This document shows, piece after piece, positions 31,703 to 40,826 of a DNA stretch of 64,000 bases (the stretch's first letter is position 1; every line of letters begins with the position of its first letter). Origin of the DNA: Marinibacterium sp050389775 (GTDB lineage Bacteria > Pseudomonadota > Alphaproteobacteria > Rhodobacterales > Rhodobacteraceae); NCBI RefSeq assembly GCF_050389775.1, contig NZ_CP177144.1:868001-932000 (forward strand), read 5' to 3'. The notes under the pieces are model-generated. The model was given only the letters and a program-made list of their open reading frames with translations, had not been told where the DNA came from and searched no databases. A program made the translations under genes and the position numbers.

Positions 31703-32413
31703 ATGACAGATTTTACCCTTTCGCTGCCCGTTCACCGGCTGAAACGCCTGGCTCGCGACCGGGCCCGGGCCAGCGGCCGCAAGCTGGCCCCGGTGCTCGA
31801 CGAGATCGCCCGCGAGGAAGGCTTTCGGGCCTGGAGCCACCTGGCCGCCTCGCTGCCCCGGGCCGGGGCGGCCTTGTTCGACCGGCTGGTGCCCGGCGAC
31901 CTGGTCTTGCTGGGCGCGCGGCCGGGGCAGGGCAAGACCCTGCTGGGCCTCGAACTGGCGGCCATCGCCGCGGCGCGGGGCCTGCGCGGCGAGGTGCTGA
32001 CGCTGGAATACCATGCCGGAGAGGTGGCCGCCCGGCTGCGCGGCCTGGGCTTCGATCCGCGCGGGCTGGGGCCGGGGTTTGCGGTCGACGCTTCGGACGG
32101 GATCTGCGCCGACCATGTGCTGGCCCGGATGCAAGGCGCGCCCCGGGGCAGCGTGGCGGTGATCGACTACCTGCAATTGCTGGACCAGAAGCGCAGCCAT
32201 CCGCCGCTGGACGACCAGGTGCGCCAGCTGCGGGCCGGCGCGGCGCGCGCGGGGCTGATCATCGTGGCTCTGTCGCAGATCGACCGGGCCTTCGACCTGT
32301 CGGGCCGGGCGCATCCGGGGCCGCAGGACATCCGCATGCCCAATCCGCTGGACCCGGAGCTTTTCACGCGCTGTGTCTTCATTGGCGACGGCGTGCTGCG
32401 CATGGCCGGGTGA
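31703..32413 (+). CDS. Stand-alone DnaB-like RecA-fold ATPase
   Basis: A 236-residue protein equal to the RecA-like C-terminal domain of replicative helicase DnaB without its N-terminal domain. Walker A is GARPGQGKT (Lys78), Walker B VAVIDYLQLLD (Asp155), and LIIVALSQIDR matches motif 3 of DnaB (normally 'LSQLNR'). The first 50 residues are a short helical domain (LARDRARASG, IAREEGFRAWSHL) unlike DnaB. It could be a helicase-loading antagonist, a phage-derived remnant or an ATPase with another client. GGAG lies ten bases before the ATG. No neighbours explain it. Confidence 0.85.
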   Translation: MTDFTLSLPVHRLKRLARDRARASGRKLAPVLDEIAREEGFRAWSHLAASLPRAGAALFDRLVPGDLVLLGARPGQGKTLLGLELAAIAAARGLRGEVLTLEYHAGEVAARLRGLGFDPRGLGPGFAVDASDGICADHVLARMQGAPRGSVAVIDYLQLLDQKRSHPPLDDQVRQLRAGAARAGLIIVALSQIDRAFDLSGRAHPGPQDIRMPNPLDPELFTRCVFIGDGVLRMAG

Positions 32414-32696
32414 ACGAGCCGGGGTCGGATGCGCGGGACGGTGCGGGATGCGCGAGGGCTGGGCTGGATGCCGGGGGACGGATGCGCGGGGCCGGCTGAG
32501 CAGTGCGGGGCGCGGCCAAGGACCCGGGTGAGCGGACCCGGGCGGCGGGGCCGGGCAATCGTGCCGTTGGGCACAGTCGTTTACACAAGATTGACGGAAC
32601 CGTTACCGGGCTGACGACCAGCCGTCATGCTGGGGGTGTTCAACGTGGCACGTTCGAATCGCCCGCCATGGGCCAGCAACCGGGACACCCCCAGCC

Positions 32697-34259
32697 ATGA
32701 CCAAGCTTCTCCGCCCCTCCCGCCGTGCCGTGCTGGCCGGTGGCACCGCCTTTGCCGCCGGCCTTGCCATGCCCGCGATCAGCCGCGCCCAGGCCCGGCC
32801 CGTCTTCAGCCACGGGGTCCAGTCGGGCGACGTGGACACGATGTCGGGCATGATCTGGACCCGCACCGACCGGCCCGCGCAGGTGATGATGGAAGTCTCG
32901 ACCACCGAGAGCTTTGCCAATGCCCGCCAGCTGGCGCCGCTGACCGCCACGCCTCAGACCGATTTCGCCGTCAAGCGCCTGGTCGAGGGGCTGCCGTCGG
33001 ACCAGGATATCTTTTACCGCTTCGTGGCCGCCGACCTGGACGACATGAAGGCCACGTCCGAGCCGGTCGTGGGCCAGTTCCGCACCGCGCCGGCCTCGCG
33101 CCGGGACGTGCGCTTTGCCTGGTCGGGTGACACCGCCGGCCAGGGCTGGGGCATCGACGAGACGGGCATGAAGACCTATGCGACCATGGCCCAGCACAAG
33201 CCCGATTTCTTCATCCATTCCGGCGACACGATCTATGCTGACGGGCCGATGCAGGACGAGGTGATCAATGCCGCCGGCGAGGTGGTCTGGAAGAACGCCG
33301 TGCTGATCCCCGAAAAGCGCAAGGTGGCGGAAACGCTGGAAGAATACAGGGGCCAGTGGAAATACAACATGATGGACGAACATGTGCGGGCGATGAATGC
33401 CGTCTGCCCGACGTTCTATCAATGGGACGACCACGAGGTGGTGAACAACTGGTCGGCGTCCAAGGACCTGACCGGCGATGACCGCTACACCGAGAAATCG
33501 GTGCATGTGCTGGCCGCCCGGGCGGCGCGGGCCTTCCACGAGCTGACGCCGATCCGCTACCAGCCGGCCGAGCCGGGCCGGGTCTATCGCAAGATCGCCT
33601 ATGGCCCGATGGTCGACGTGTTCTTCCTGGACCTGCGGTCCTATCGCGGGCCCAACGGCCCGGCCATGGAAGAGACGATCACGGCCGACAGCCAGGTGCT
33701 GGGCCGCGCGCAGATGGATTGGCTCAAGCGCGAGCTGGTCAATTCGACGGCGACCTGGAAGGTCATTGCCTGCGACATGCCGATCGGCGTGGTGGTCTGG
33801 GACAACTGGGCCGAGCAGGCCGGGGCCGAGGCCGTGGCCAATGGCGACAACGGCGCGGCCCGGGGCCGCGAGCTGGAATTCGCCGAGCTGCTGCGGTTCA
33901 TCAAGGCGGCGGACATCCGCAACACGGTGTGGTTCACGGCCGACGTGCATTACACGGCGGCGCATTACTACAACCCGGACAAGGCGGCCTTTCAGGATTT
34001 CGAGCCGTTCTGGGAATTCGTGTCGGGCCCGCTGCATGCCGGGACCTTCGGGCCGAACGGGCTGGACATGACCTTTGGGCCGGAAGTCAAGTTCGTGAAG
34101 GCGCCGGAAGAAGGGCAGGGCCAGAACCTGTCACCGACCGAGGGTCTGCAGTTCTTCGGGCTGGTGGATATCGACGGGGCGACCCAGCAGATGACCGTGC
34201 GGCTGATGGACCGCGACGATGTCGAGCTGTGGAAGATCACGCTGGATCCGCAGGTCTGA
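32697..34259 (+). CDS. phoD: Alkaline phosphatase D family protein
   Basis: A 520-residue exported phosphodiesterase/phosphatase of the PhoD family. A twin-arginine signal (RPSRRAVLAGG, residues ~6-16) is followed by a cut near SRAQA. Metal-ligand motifs HSGDTIYADGP, WDDHEVVNNW and TADVHYTAAHYY are present. PhoD releases phosphate from phosphate mono- and diesters in the periplasm with Ca/Fe. Although phosphate-responsive control is usual, I could not identify a PHO box in the upstream 280 bases. Confidence 0.95.
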   Translation: MTKLLRPSRRAVLAGGTAFAAGLAMPAISRAQARPVFSHGVQSGDVDTMSGMIWTRTDRPAQVMMEVSTTESFANARQLAPLTATPQTDFAVKRLVEGLPSDQDIFYRFVAADLDDMKATSEPVVGQFRTAPASRRDVRFAWSGDTAGQGWGIDETGMKTYATMAQHKPDFFIHSGDTIYADGPMQDEVINAAGEVVWKNAVLIPEKRKVAETLEEYRGQWKYNMMDEHVRAMNAVCPTFYQWDDHEVVNNWSASKDLTGDDRYTEKSVHVLAARAARAFHELTPIRYQPAEPGRVYRKIAYGPMVDVFFLDLRSYRGPNGPAMEETITADSQVLGRAQMDWLKRELVNSTATWKVIACDMPIGVVVWDNWAEQAGAEAVANGDNGAARGRELEFAELLRFIKAADIRNTVWFTADVHYTAAHYYNPDKAAFQDFEPFWEFVSGPLHAGTFGPNGLDMTFGPEVKFVKAPEEGQGQNLSPTEGLQFFGLVDIDGATQQMTVRLMDRDDVELWKITLDPQV

Positions 34260-34324
34260 TCCGCGGCACGTGACGACATGGCCCGCGGCCCGGGGACGGG
34301 GCGCGGGCGGCAGCGGGGCCGTTG

Positions 34325-34393
34325 CCCTTGCCCGGGGACGGTTCCGGATGGCTGGTGGACGGCCGGATATTTGAGAAGAGAAAGAAGCAGCAG
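34325..34393 (+). repeat. Dispersed intergenic repeat, copy 2
   Basis: Reads CCTTGCCCGGGGACGG, then a variable stretch, then GGCCGGATATTT and AAGAGAAAGAAGCAGCAG. It matches, in the opposite orientation, the sequence at 42216-42286, with the same order of blocks over about 70 bases. It lies between phoD and cobO, after phoD. Confidence 0.75.
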
Positions 34394-34471
34394 GGCGGCG
34401 CGCAGGCCCGACGCCGGTACGGGGCGGCGGGCCGAGGGGCGCGGGCCGGGGCGGTTTGCCTGGCTGGGAGC

Positions 34472-35071
34472 CTAGAAGTCGATGCCGCGTTGGGCCTTGA
34501 TGCCGGCGTCGAACGGGTGCTTGACGGCTTCGATCTCGCTGACCAGGTCGGCGGCCTCGCAGAGCGCGGGCTTGGCATCGCGGCCGGTCAGGATGACGCT
34601 GGTGCGGTCATGTCGGGCGGCGAGACCTTTCAGGACGTCGTCGGTCGACAGGTAATCGTAGCGCATGGCGATGTTGATCTCGTCGAGCAGGACGAGGTCG
34701 TAATCGCCGCTGGCCATCAGCGCGCAGGCCTTGTCGAAGGCGGCGCGGGCGGCGGCGATGTCGCGGTCGCGGTCCTGGGTGTCCCAGGTGAAGCCTTCGC
34801 CCATCGTGTGCCAGGTGACGCCTCCGAGCTTGTCGAAGAACCGCCGTTCGCCGGTGATCCACTTGCCCTTGATGAATTGCACGACGGCCACCGACTGGCC
34901 CCAGCCGAGCGCGCGGACGAGCACGCCGAAGGCCGAGGACGATTTGCCCTTGCCCTTGCCGGTATGGACCAGGATCAGCCCGCGGCCGGGATCGGCGGCC
35001 TTGGCCACCTTGTCGCGGTGTTCGGCCTGGACCTTCTGCATCTTTTCCTTGTGGGTGTCTGTTTCGGACAT
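34472..35071 (-). CDS. cobO: Cob(I)yrinic acid a,c-diamide adenosyltransferase
   Basis: A 199-residue P-loop enzyme (CobO/BtuR/CobA family) that transfers the adenosyl group of ATP to cobalt in cobalamin synthesis. The P-loop HTGKGKGKSSSAFG, VAVVQFIKG, LDEINIA and SVILTGRDA are canonical. GGAGG precedes the ATG. No other cobalamin genes lie in the window, so this copy may serve salvage. It is 35 bases upstream of the DMT permease start region's gene order on the same strand. Confidence 0.95.
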   Translation of the reverse strand: MSETDTHKEKMQKVQAEHRDKVAKAADPGRGLILVHTGKGKGKSSSAFGVLVRALGWGQSVAVVQFIKGKWITGERRFFDKLGGVTWHTMGEGFTWDTQDRDRDIAAARAAFDKACALMASGDYDLVLLDEINIAMRYDYLSTDDVLKGLAARHDRTSVILTGRDAKPALCEAADLVSEIEAVKHPFDAGIKAQRGIDF

Positions 35072-35106
35072 CGGGGCTCCTCCGGTTGGGTCGGTTGCGG
35101 GGTCGG

Positions 35107-36045
35107 TCAGTCGCGTTGGCGGGCCGCGCGGGCGCGGTCGTTGATCAGGCCGAGCTGGCGTTCGCGCCAGAGCACCAGGACGTTGCCGGCGATGACCAGC
35201 AGGGCGCCGAGCAGCATGTAGAGCGTGGGCACTTCGCTGAAGAAGACATAGCCGATGGTGATGGCGAAGATCAGCGAGGCATAATCGTAGGGCGCAAGCA
35301 TCGAGGCGGCGCCGAAGCGGTAGGCCGAGGTGACCAGGATCTGGGCGATGCCGCCGAGGATGCCGGTCATGCAGAGCAGGAACAGGGTCAGCGGGTCGGG
35401 CATGACCCAGCCGAAGGGGATGGTGAAGAGCGACAGGGTGGCCGAGGTCAGCGAGAAATAGAAGACGATGGCCGCGGTATGTTCGGTCTTGACCAGGGTG
35501 CGGATGTGGATCTGGACCAGGGCGCGCAGCACGCAGGAGGCCAGCACGAAGGCCACGCCCAGGCGCACGCCCGAGGTGATTTCATCGGGGCGCAGCGACA
35601 GGCGCGGCCAGGCGACGATCAGCACGCCGACAAGGCCCAGGATGACGGCCGTGATGCGGATGAAGCGGATGCGTTCGCCCAGGAGGAGCACGGCGAAGAT
35701 GATCGTGAAGATCGGGGCGGCATAGCCGATGGCCGTGACCTCGGGCAGGGGCAGCAGGCCGAGGGCGGCGAAATTCGAGGCCATGGCCGCCGTGCCGAAC
35801 AGGCCCCGCCAGACGTGGCCCAGGGTGTTGCGGGGCACGAGGGCTTCGCGCAGCTCGCCTTTCTGCCAGATCCAGATGACGATGACCGGCAGGGCCAGAA
35901 GAGACCGGAAGAACACGGCTTCGCCCGCCGGCACGGTTTCGGTCACGACCTTGACCAGCGCGGCCATGGCCGTGAAGAGCGCGACCGAGGTGATCTTGAG
36001 CAGGACCGCGAGGCCGGGGGCGGAATGGGTCGTGGGGGGCTTCAT
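35107..36045 (-). CDS. DMT superfamily (EamA) permease
   Basis: A 312-residue membrane protein with about ten hydrophobic helices in two similar halves, the EamA pattern: an early FFRSLLALPVI, LPLPEVTAIGYAAPIF in the first half and RFGAASMLAPYDYASLIFAI in the second. Transported substrate unknown; relatives export metabolites. Start ATG 36045 follows GGTGGAGCC. It lies just ahead of cobO on the minus strand, separated by 35 bases, so the two may be co-transcribed. Confidence 0.87.
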   Translation of the reverse strand: MKPPTTHSAPGLAVLLKITSVALFTAMAALVKVVTETVPAGEAVFFRSLLALPVIVIWIWQKGELREALVPRNTLGHVWRGLFGTAAMASNFAALGLLPLPEVTAIGYAAPIFTIIFAVLLLGERIRFIRITAVILGLVGVLIVAWPRLSLRPDEITSGVRLGVAFVLASCVLRALVQIHIRTLVKTEHTAAIVFYFSLTSATLSLFTIPFGWVMPDPLTLFLLCMTGILGGIAQILVTSAYRFGAASMLAPYDYASLIFAITIGYVFFSEVPTLYMLLGALLVIAGNVLVLWRERQLGLINDRARAARQRD

Positions 36046-36187
36046 GGCTCCACCTCTGCGCCTTTCGCGGGGCGAGGGCAAGCCGTTGCGCGCCCGGGGT
36101 GGGGCGGGTGTGCGGCAGTGTCGGGCAGGAGGGTGCGCGGTGTCGGGTTGGCGTGCGCGGTGGTGGGCCGAGAGCGGACGGTGTCCG

Positions 36188-36232
36188 TTCGGTGCGGTGC
36201 GGTTCGGTTCGGTTCGGTGTGGCGTGGTGCGG
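36188..36232. repeat. Pentanucleotide tandem repeat
   Basis: Nine consecutive five-base units, mostly TTCGG or TGCGG, in the 355-base gap between the DMT permease and aroC. Apart from this run and flanking low-complexity G/T-rich sequence I see nothing else in the gap. Such arrays are prone to slippage, so length may vary between strains. Confidence 0.8.
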
Positions 36233-36400
36233 TGTTGGGCCGAAGCGTGCGCCCGGTGCAGGTGTTCGTCCGGTGGCTCCCGGTGGCCGGGCGCGGGGCC
36301 GTGTCAGGCCTGATGCGCAAAGTGGCGGCCGGTCAGGGTGACGGCCGGGCAGACGGTGGTGGGGCGCGGTGCCCGTTCGGGGCGACCGGCGGTGGGCCGG

Positions 36401-37501
36401 TCAGCCGATGGGGCCGCGCAGGCCGCCGGTCTGGCCGCGATCCAGCAGCAGGTGGTCGAGCATGACACAGGCGGCCATGGCCTCGCCCACCGGCACGGCG
36501 CGGATGCCGACGCAGGGATCGTGCCGGCCCTTGGTCACGATTTCCGCCGGTTCACCCGACTTGGTGATCGTCCGCCGGGTGGTCAGGATCGACGAGGTCG
36601 GCTTGACCGCAAAGCGCAGGACGATGTCCTGGCCCGTCGAAATCCCGCCCAGGATGCCCCCGGCATGGTTCGACGTGTAGATCGGCCCGTCATTGCCCGG
36701 CAGGATCTCGTCGGCATTGTCGACGCCCGTCAGTGCCGCCGCGGCCATGCCCTCGCCGATTTCCACGCCTTTCACGGCGTTGATCGACATCATCGCCGCC
36801 GCCAGGTCGGTGTCGAGCTTGGCATAGATCGGGGCGCCCAGGCCCGCCGGCGCGCCCGAGACCGTGACCTCGATCACCGCGCCGACCGAATTGCCGTCCT
36901 TGCGCAGGGTGTCGAGGTAATCGGCCCAGTCGGCCGCCGCCCCGGCATCGGGGGTCCAGAACGGGTTGCGCTCGATCTCGGCCCAGTCGAACCGGTCGCG
37001 GTCGATCCCGCGGGGGCCCATCTGGACCATGTAGCCCGTGATCTTCAGATCCGGGGCCAGCGCGGCCAGCGCCGCCCGGGCCACCCCGCCGGCGGCCACG
37101 CGGGCCGCGGTTTCACGGGCCGAAGACCGCCCGCCGCCGCGGTAATCGCGGATGCCGTATTTCTGCCAATAGGTGATGTCGGCATGGCCGGGCCGGAATT
37201 TCTCGGCGATGTCGCCGTAATCCTTCGATCGCTGGTCGGTGTTCTCGATCATCAGCTGGATCGACGTGCCCGTCGTCCGGCCTTCGAAGACGCCCGACAG
37301 GATCCGCACCTCGTCCGGTTCGCGGCGCTGGGTGGTGTACTTGTTCTGGCCGGGTTTGCGCCGGTCCAGCCAGTGCTGCAGCATGGCCGCATCCAGGGCC
37401 ACGCCCGGCGGGCAGCCATCGACCGTGGCGCCCAGGGCCGGCCCGTGGCTTTCGCCCCAGGTGGTCACGCGGAAGAGATGTCCGAATGTGTTCATCGACA
37501 T
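36401..37501 (-). CDS. aroC: Chorismate synthase
   Basis: A 366-residue FMN-dependent enzyme that converts 5-enolpyruvylshikimate-3-phosphate to chorismate. The N-terminus MNTFGHLFRVTTWGESHG, DGCPPGV, RGGGRSSARETA and GNDGPIYTSNHAGGILGG are all family hallmarks. The start ATG 37501 (MSMNTFG) has AGGAG seven bases away; ATG 37495 is two codons inside. Single minus-strand gene, diverging from the cupin gene. Confidence 0.98.
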   Translation of the reverse strand: MSMNTFGHLFRVTTWGESHGPALGATVDGCPPGVALDAAMLQHWLDRRKPGQNKYTTQRREPDEVRILSGVFEGRTTGTSIQLMIENTDQRSKDYGDIAEKFRPGHADITYWQKYGIRDYRGGGRSSARETAARVAAGGVARAALAALAPDLKITGYMVQMGPRGIDRDRFDWAEIERNPFWTPDAGAAADWADYLDTLRKDGNSVGAVIEVTVSGAPAGLGAPIYAKLDTDLAAAMMSINAVKGVEIGEGMAAAALTGVDNADEILPGNDGPIYTSNHAGGILGGISTGQDIVLRFAVKPTSSILTTRRTITKSGEPAEIVTKGRHDPCVGIRAVPVGEAMAACVMLDHLLLDRGQTGGLRGPIG

Positions 37502-37622
37502 GGGCCGGCTCCTGCTTGGTGCGCGGGGGTCTAGCGCAGGGCGTGCCCGGGGGAAAGCTTCTCTGTCGGGAATCGCCGGGAAATCGGCTAGTCTGGCCCG
37601 GCCACAGCCGAGGAGAGCCCCG

Positions 37623-38036
37623 ATGGTCCGTCCCACCTGCCTGATCCCGTCCCTTGTCCTGCCGCTGAGCCTGACCCTGAGCCTGGCCATGGCGCCGGCC
37701 ACCCCGGCCCGGGCCGAGGCGCCGATGACCCGCGCCGAGCTGGGGCGCAGCGAGACCGCGACCGAGACCGAAACCATCGTGTCGGAACTGCGCATGATGC
37801 CCGGGGCCTACCTGCGCCTGCACACCCATCCGGGCGACGAACATGTCTATGTCGTCAAGGGCGGGCCGATGACAACCAGGGACGGCCGGACCATTGCCTT
37901 TGAACCCGGCGGCTACCTGTTCTTTCCCCGGGGCCAGCTGCATGGCGGGCTGACCGCGGCCGGCGAGGATGAGGTGGTCGTCATGACCGTGCATGTCGTC
38001 GACAAGGGGCAGCCGGTCTATGACTATGCCGAGTGA
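37623..38036 (+). CDS. Exported cupin domain protein
   Basis: A 137-residue protein: a signal peptide (residues 1-30, cut after ARAEA) and a single cupin barrel with the metal-ligand motifs RLHTHPGDEHVYVVKG and FPRGQLHGG. Periplasmic small cupins of this kind have no settled reaction. GAGGAGAG stands five bases before the ATG. It is followed by 128 bases and then the TPP riboswitch, so it is not part of the thi operon. Confidence 0.85.
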   Translation: MVRPTCLIPSLVLPLSLTLSLAMAPATPARAEAPMTRAELGRSETATETETIVSELRMMPGAYLRLHTHPGDEHVYVVKGGPMTTRDGRTIAFEPGGYLFFPRGQLHGGLTAAGEDEVVVMTVHVVDKGQPVYDYAE

Positions 38037-38164
38037 TCCGCGCCGGGTGATTGCCGCCCGGTGATCGCCGGCGCCCGACCCGGCCGGGGTGAGCGCAACC
38101 GAGCCCGAACAGCCAGCCCAAGGGCCGGCTTGCCAGCCCGCCGGCCAGCGATTACCAAGGTGGC

Positions 38165-38245
38165 CACCTCGGGGTGCCCGGTCGGGCTGAGATGCATCAT
38201 GCGAACCCGTTGAACCTGAACCGGCTCATACCGGCGGAGGGAAGG
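38165..38245 (+). promoter_or_regulatory. TPP riboswitch (thi box) upstream of thiBPQ
   Basis: The consensus blocks are present in order: GGGGTGCCC, GGGCTGAGATG, ACCCGTTGAACCTGA, then a CGGCTCATACCGG arm and GCGGAGGGAAGG at the 3' end. This aptamer binds thiamine diphosphate and switches off downstream genes. It stands 50 bases before the thiB start. I see no terminator hairpin between, so control is probably translational or through another mechanism. Confidence 0.96.
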
Positions 38246-38295
38246 TCATGGTCAGCCATTCATCCTTGCCCTGTCGCCGCAATCGGAGGATGCCA

Positions 38296-39294
38296 ATGAC
38301 ACCGCCCCTTGTCCGCACGTCACATCTCACAATTGCAGCGGGACTTCTGTTCGGCACGGCCGCCCTGGCCGACACGCCCGAACTGATCGTCTATACCTAC
38401 GACAGCTTCGTGTCCGAATGGGGCCCCGGCCCGGTGATCGAAGCGGCCTTCGAAGAGACCTGCGCCTGCGACCTGACCCTGGTGGGCGTCGGCGACGGCG
38501 CCGCCCTGCTGGCCCGCCTGCGTCTGGAAGGCCCGCGGTCCGAAGCCGACGTCGTGCTGGGCCTCGACAGCAACCTGGTGGCCGCGGCCCGCGAGACCGG
38601 GCTGTTCGCGCCCCATGGCGTCGACGTGGCCTATGACCTGCCCGTCGCCTGGGACGATGCCGAATTCGTGCCCTACGACTGGGGGTATTTCGCCTTTGTC
38701 CACGATCGCGCGACCGCCGCGCCGACCGATTTCCGCGCCCTGGCCGACAGCGACCTGACCATCGTCATCCAGGATCCCCGGTCGTCGACCCCGGGGCTGG
38801 GCCTGCTGATGTGGGTCAAGGCGGCCTATGGCGACGAGGCCCCGGCGATCTGGGAGGGGCTGGCCGACAACATCGTCACCGTGACCAAGGGCTGGTCCGA
38901 GGCCTATGGGCTGTTCCTCGAGGGCGAGGCCGACATGGTGCTGTCCTACACGACCTCGCCGGCCTATCACGTGATCGCCGAGGATGACGACACCAAGACC
39001 ACGGCACCCTTTGACGAAGGCCATTACCTGCAGGTCGAAGTGGCCGGCAAGCTGGCCAACAGCGACCAGCCAGAGCTGGCCGATGCCTTCCTCGATTTCA
39101 TGGTCGGCCCGGCTTTCCAGGGCGCGATTCCCACGACCAACTGGATGTATCCGGCGGTGATCCCGGCCGAGGGCCTGCCCGCCGGGTTCGACACGCTGGT
39201 GGTGCCCGGCGAGGCGCTGCTGGTGCCCGTGGGCGAGGTTCCGGCCCTGCGTGACGAGGCCCTGGCCGAATGGCTGACCGCGCTCAGCCGGTAA
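38296..39294 (+). CDS. thiB: Thiamine ABC transporter, periplasmic binding protein
   Basis: A 332-residue substrate-binding protein. A signal peptide (residues 1-24, cut after AALA) precedes LIVYTYDSFVSEWGPG, the typical ThiB opening, and TKGWSEAYGLFLEGEADMVLSYTTSPAYH. It captures thiamine and its phosphates for ThiPQ. Start choice: ATG 38296 has GGAGG at seven bases; an in-frame ATG 38248 sits at the riboswitch end with GGAGGG. The gene ends in a 25-base overlap with thiP. Confidence 0.96.
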   Translation: MTPPLVRTSHLTIAAGLLFGTAALADTPELIVYTYDSFVSEWGPGPVIEAAFEETCACDLTLVGVGDGAALLARLRLEGPRSEADVVLGLDSNLVAAARETGLFAPHGVDVAYDLPVAWDDAEFVPYDWGYFAFVHDRATAAPTDFRALADSDLTIVIQDPRSSTPGLGLLMWVKAAYGDEAPAIWEGLADNIVTVTKGWSEAYGLFLEGEADMVLSYTTSPAYHVIAEDDDTKTTAPFDEGHYLQVEVAGKLANSDQPELADAFLDFMVGPAFQGAIPTTNWMYPAVIPAEGLPAGFDTLVVPGEALLVPVGEVPALRDEALAEWLTALSR

Positions 39295-40826
39295 GGCCGG
39301 GCGCCGGGTTTGCCGCCGCCGGGCTGGTCGCGCTGCTGGTCTGCGGCGCGCTGGCGGCCGTGGCCTGGCGGGCCGGGGGCGCGGCGGCGCCCGGGCCGGC
39401 CGACTGGGCCGCGCTGCGCTTCACCCTGGTCCAGGCCCTGGTCTCGGCGGCGGTCAGCCTGGCGCTGGCCGTGCCGCTGGCCCGGGCGCTGGCCCGCCGG
39501 CGCTTTCCCGGCCGGGGCCTGCTGGTCACCTTGCTGGGCGCGCCGTTCCTGCTGCCGGTCATCGTGGCCGTGCTGGGCCTGCTGACGGTGTTCGGGCGGT
39601 CGGGCTGGGTCAATGCCGGGCTTGGCCTTCTGGGCCTGCCGCCGGTGCAGATCTACGGGTTTCACGGCGTTGTCCTGGCCCATGTGTTCTTCAACCTGCC
39701 GCTGGCCACGCGGCTGATCCTGCAGGGCTGGGCCGAGATCCCGGCGGAGCGGTTCCGCCTGGCCGCCCAGCTGGGCCTTGGCCCGGCCGAGATCCGGCGG
39801 TTCCTGGAATGGCCGATGCTGCGGCGTATCGCGCCGGGGGCCTTTGCGGTGATCTTCGGCATCTGCCTGACCAGCTTTGCCGTGGCGCTGACCCTGGGCG
39901 GTGGGCCGCGGGCGACAACGGTCGAGCTGGCGATCTACCAGGCGTTCCAGTTCGATTTCGATCTCGGGCGGGCGGCCTTCCTGGCCTGCGTCCAGATCCT
40001 GCTGACCCTGGGCGCGGCGGCGCTGGCGCTGCGCCTGTCGGCGGGCGAAGGGTTTGGCGCCGGGCTGGACCGGACGGTCCAACGCTGGGACGCCGGGGCC
40101 TGGCACCTGCGCGCCGCTGACGCGGCGCTGATCGTGCTGGCCGCGCTGTTCCTTGTCGTGCCGATGGCCGCTGTCGCGGCCCGGGGCGCGGCGGGCCTTG
40201 CGGCCCTTCCGCCATCGGTCTGGCGCGCGGCGCTGACCTCGCTCGGCGTTGCCGCGCTCAGCCTTGCCGTGCTCGCGCTGCTCGCCCTGCCCATGGTGGC
40301 CGCCCTGGCGGGCGGGCGGCACCGCTGGGTCGACATGGCCGGGCTGCTGGGGCTGGCGGTGTCGCCGCTGGCGCTGGGGACGGGCCTGTTCATCCTGCTC
40401 TATCCGCTGGCCGATCCGGCGGCGCTGGCCCTGCCGGTCACGGCGCTGGTCAACGCGGCCATGGCGCTGCCCTTCGTGCTGCGCATCCTGGTGCCGGCGG
40501 CGCGGTCGGTGGTGGCCGATCACGGCCGGCTGGGCGCCCAGCTGGACATGGGGCGCGGGCCGTTCTTCCGCCTGGTCCTGCTGCCCCGCCTGGCTCCCCA
40601 GCTGGGCTTTGCCGCCGGGCTGGGCATGGCCCTGTCGCTGGGCGACCTGGGGGTCATCGCGCTTTTTGCCAACCACGAGGAGGCCACGTTGCCCCTGCAG
40701 ATCTACCGCCTGATGGGCGCCTACCGGATGGATGCCGCGGCGGGGGCGTCGCTGTTGCTGATGCTGCTGGCCTTCGGGGCGTTCTGGATTTGTGATCACA
40801 AGGGGCGTGCCCATGCTGTCGCTTGA
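39270..40826 (+). CDS. thiP: Thiamine ABC transporter, permease
   Basis: A 518-residue inner-membrane protein with two fused permease halves, as usual for ThiP. Each half has an EAA-type loop: AAQLGLGPAEIRRFLEWPML in the first and GAQLDMGRGPFFRLVLLPRL in the second. The start ATG 39270 lies inside the end of thiB. Its own 3' end overlaps the thiQ start by 14 bases, so the three genes form a tight operon under the TPP riboswitch. Confidence 0.95.
   Translation: MADRAQPVRPGAGFAAAGLVALLVCGALAAVAWRAGGAAAPGPADWAALRFTLVQALVSAAVSLALAVPLARALARRRFPGRGLLVTLLGAPFLLPVIVAVLGLLTVFGRSGWVNAGLGLLGLPPVQIYGFHGVVLAHVFFNLPLATRLILQGWAEIPAERFRLAAQLGLGPAEIRRFLEWPMLRRIAPGAFAVIFGICLTSFAVALTLGGGPRATTVELAIYQAFQFDFDLGRAAFLACVQILLTLGAAALALRLSAGEGFGAGLDRTVQRWDAGAWHLRAADAALIVLAALFLVVPMAAVAARGAAGLAALPPSVWRAALTSLGVAALSLAVLALLALPMVAALAGGRHRWVDMAGLLGLAVSPLALGTGLFILLYPLADPAALALPVTALVNAAMALPFVLRILVPAARSVVADHGRLGAQLDMGRGPFFRLVLLPRLAPQLGFAAGLGMALSLGDLGVIALFANHEEATLPLQIYRLMGAYRMDAAAGASLLLMLLAFGAFWICDHKGRAHAVA

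Noticed and set aside
32560..32696. PHO box upstream of phoD
   Set aside because: Some CTGACG/CGTCAT pieces occur but not with the direct-repeat spacing expected for PhoB binding.
36188..36232. Possible CRISPR-like array
   Set aside because: Units are only five bases with no spacers; no cas genes in the window.
35086..36465. 459-codon plus-strand frame
   Set aside because: Antisense to the DMT permease and across the pentamer repeat; low-complexity Asp/Gly/Gln/Arg/His content, no ribosome site.
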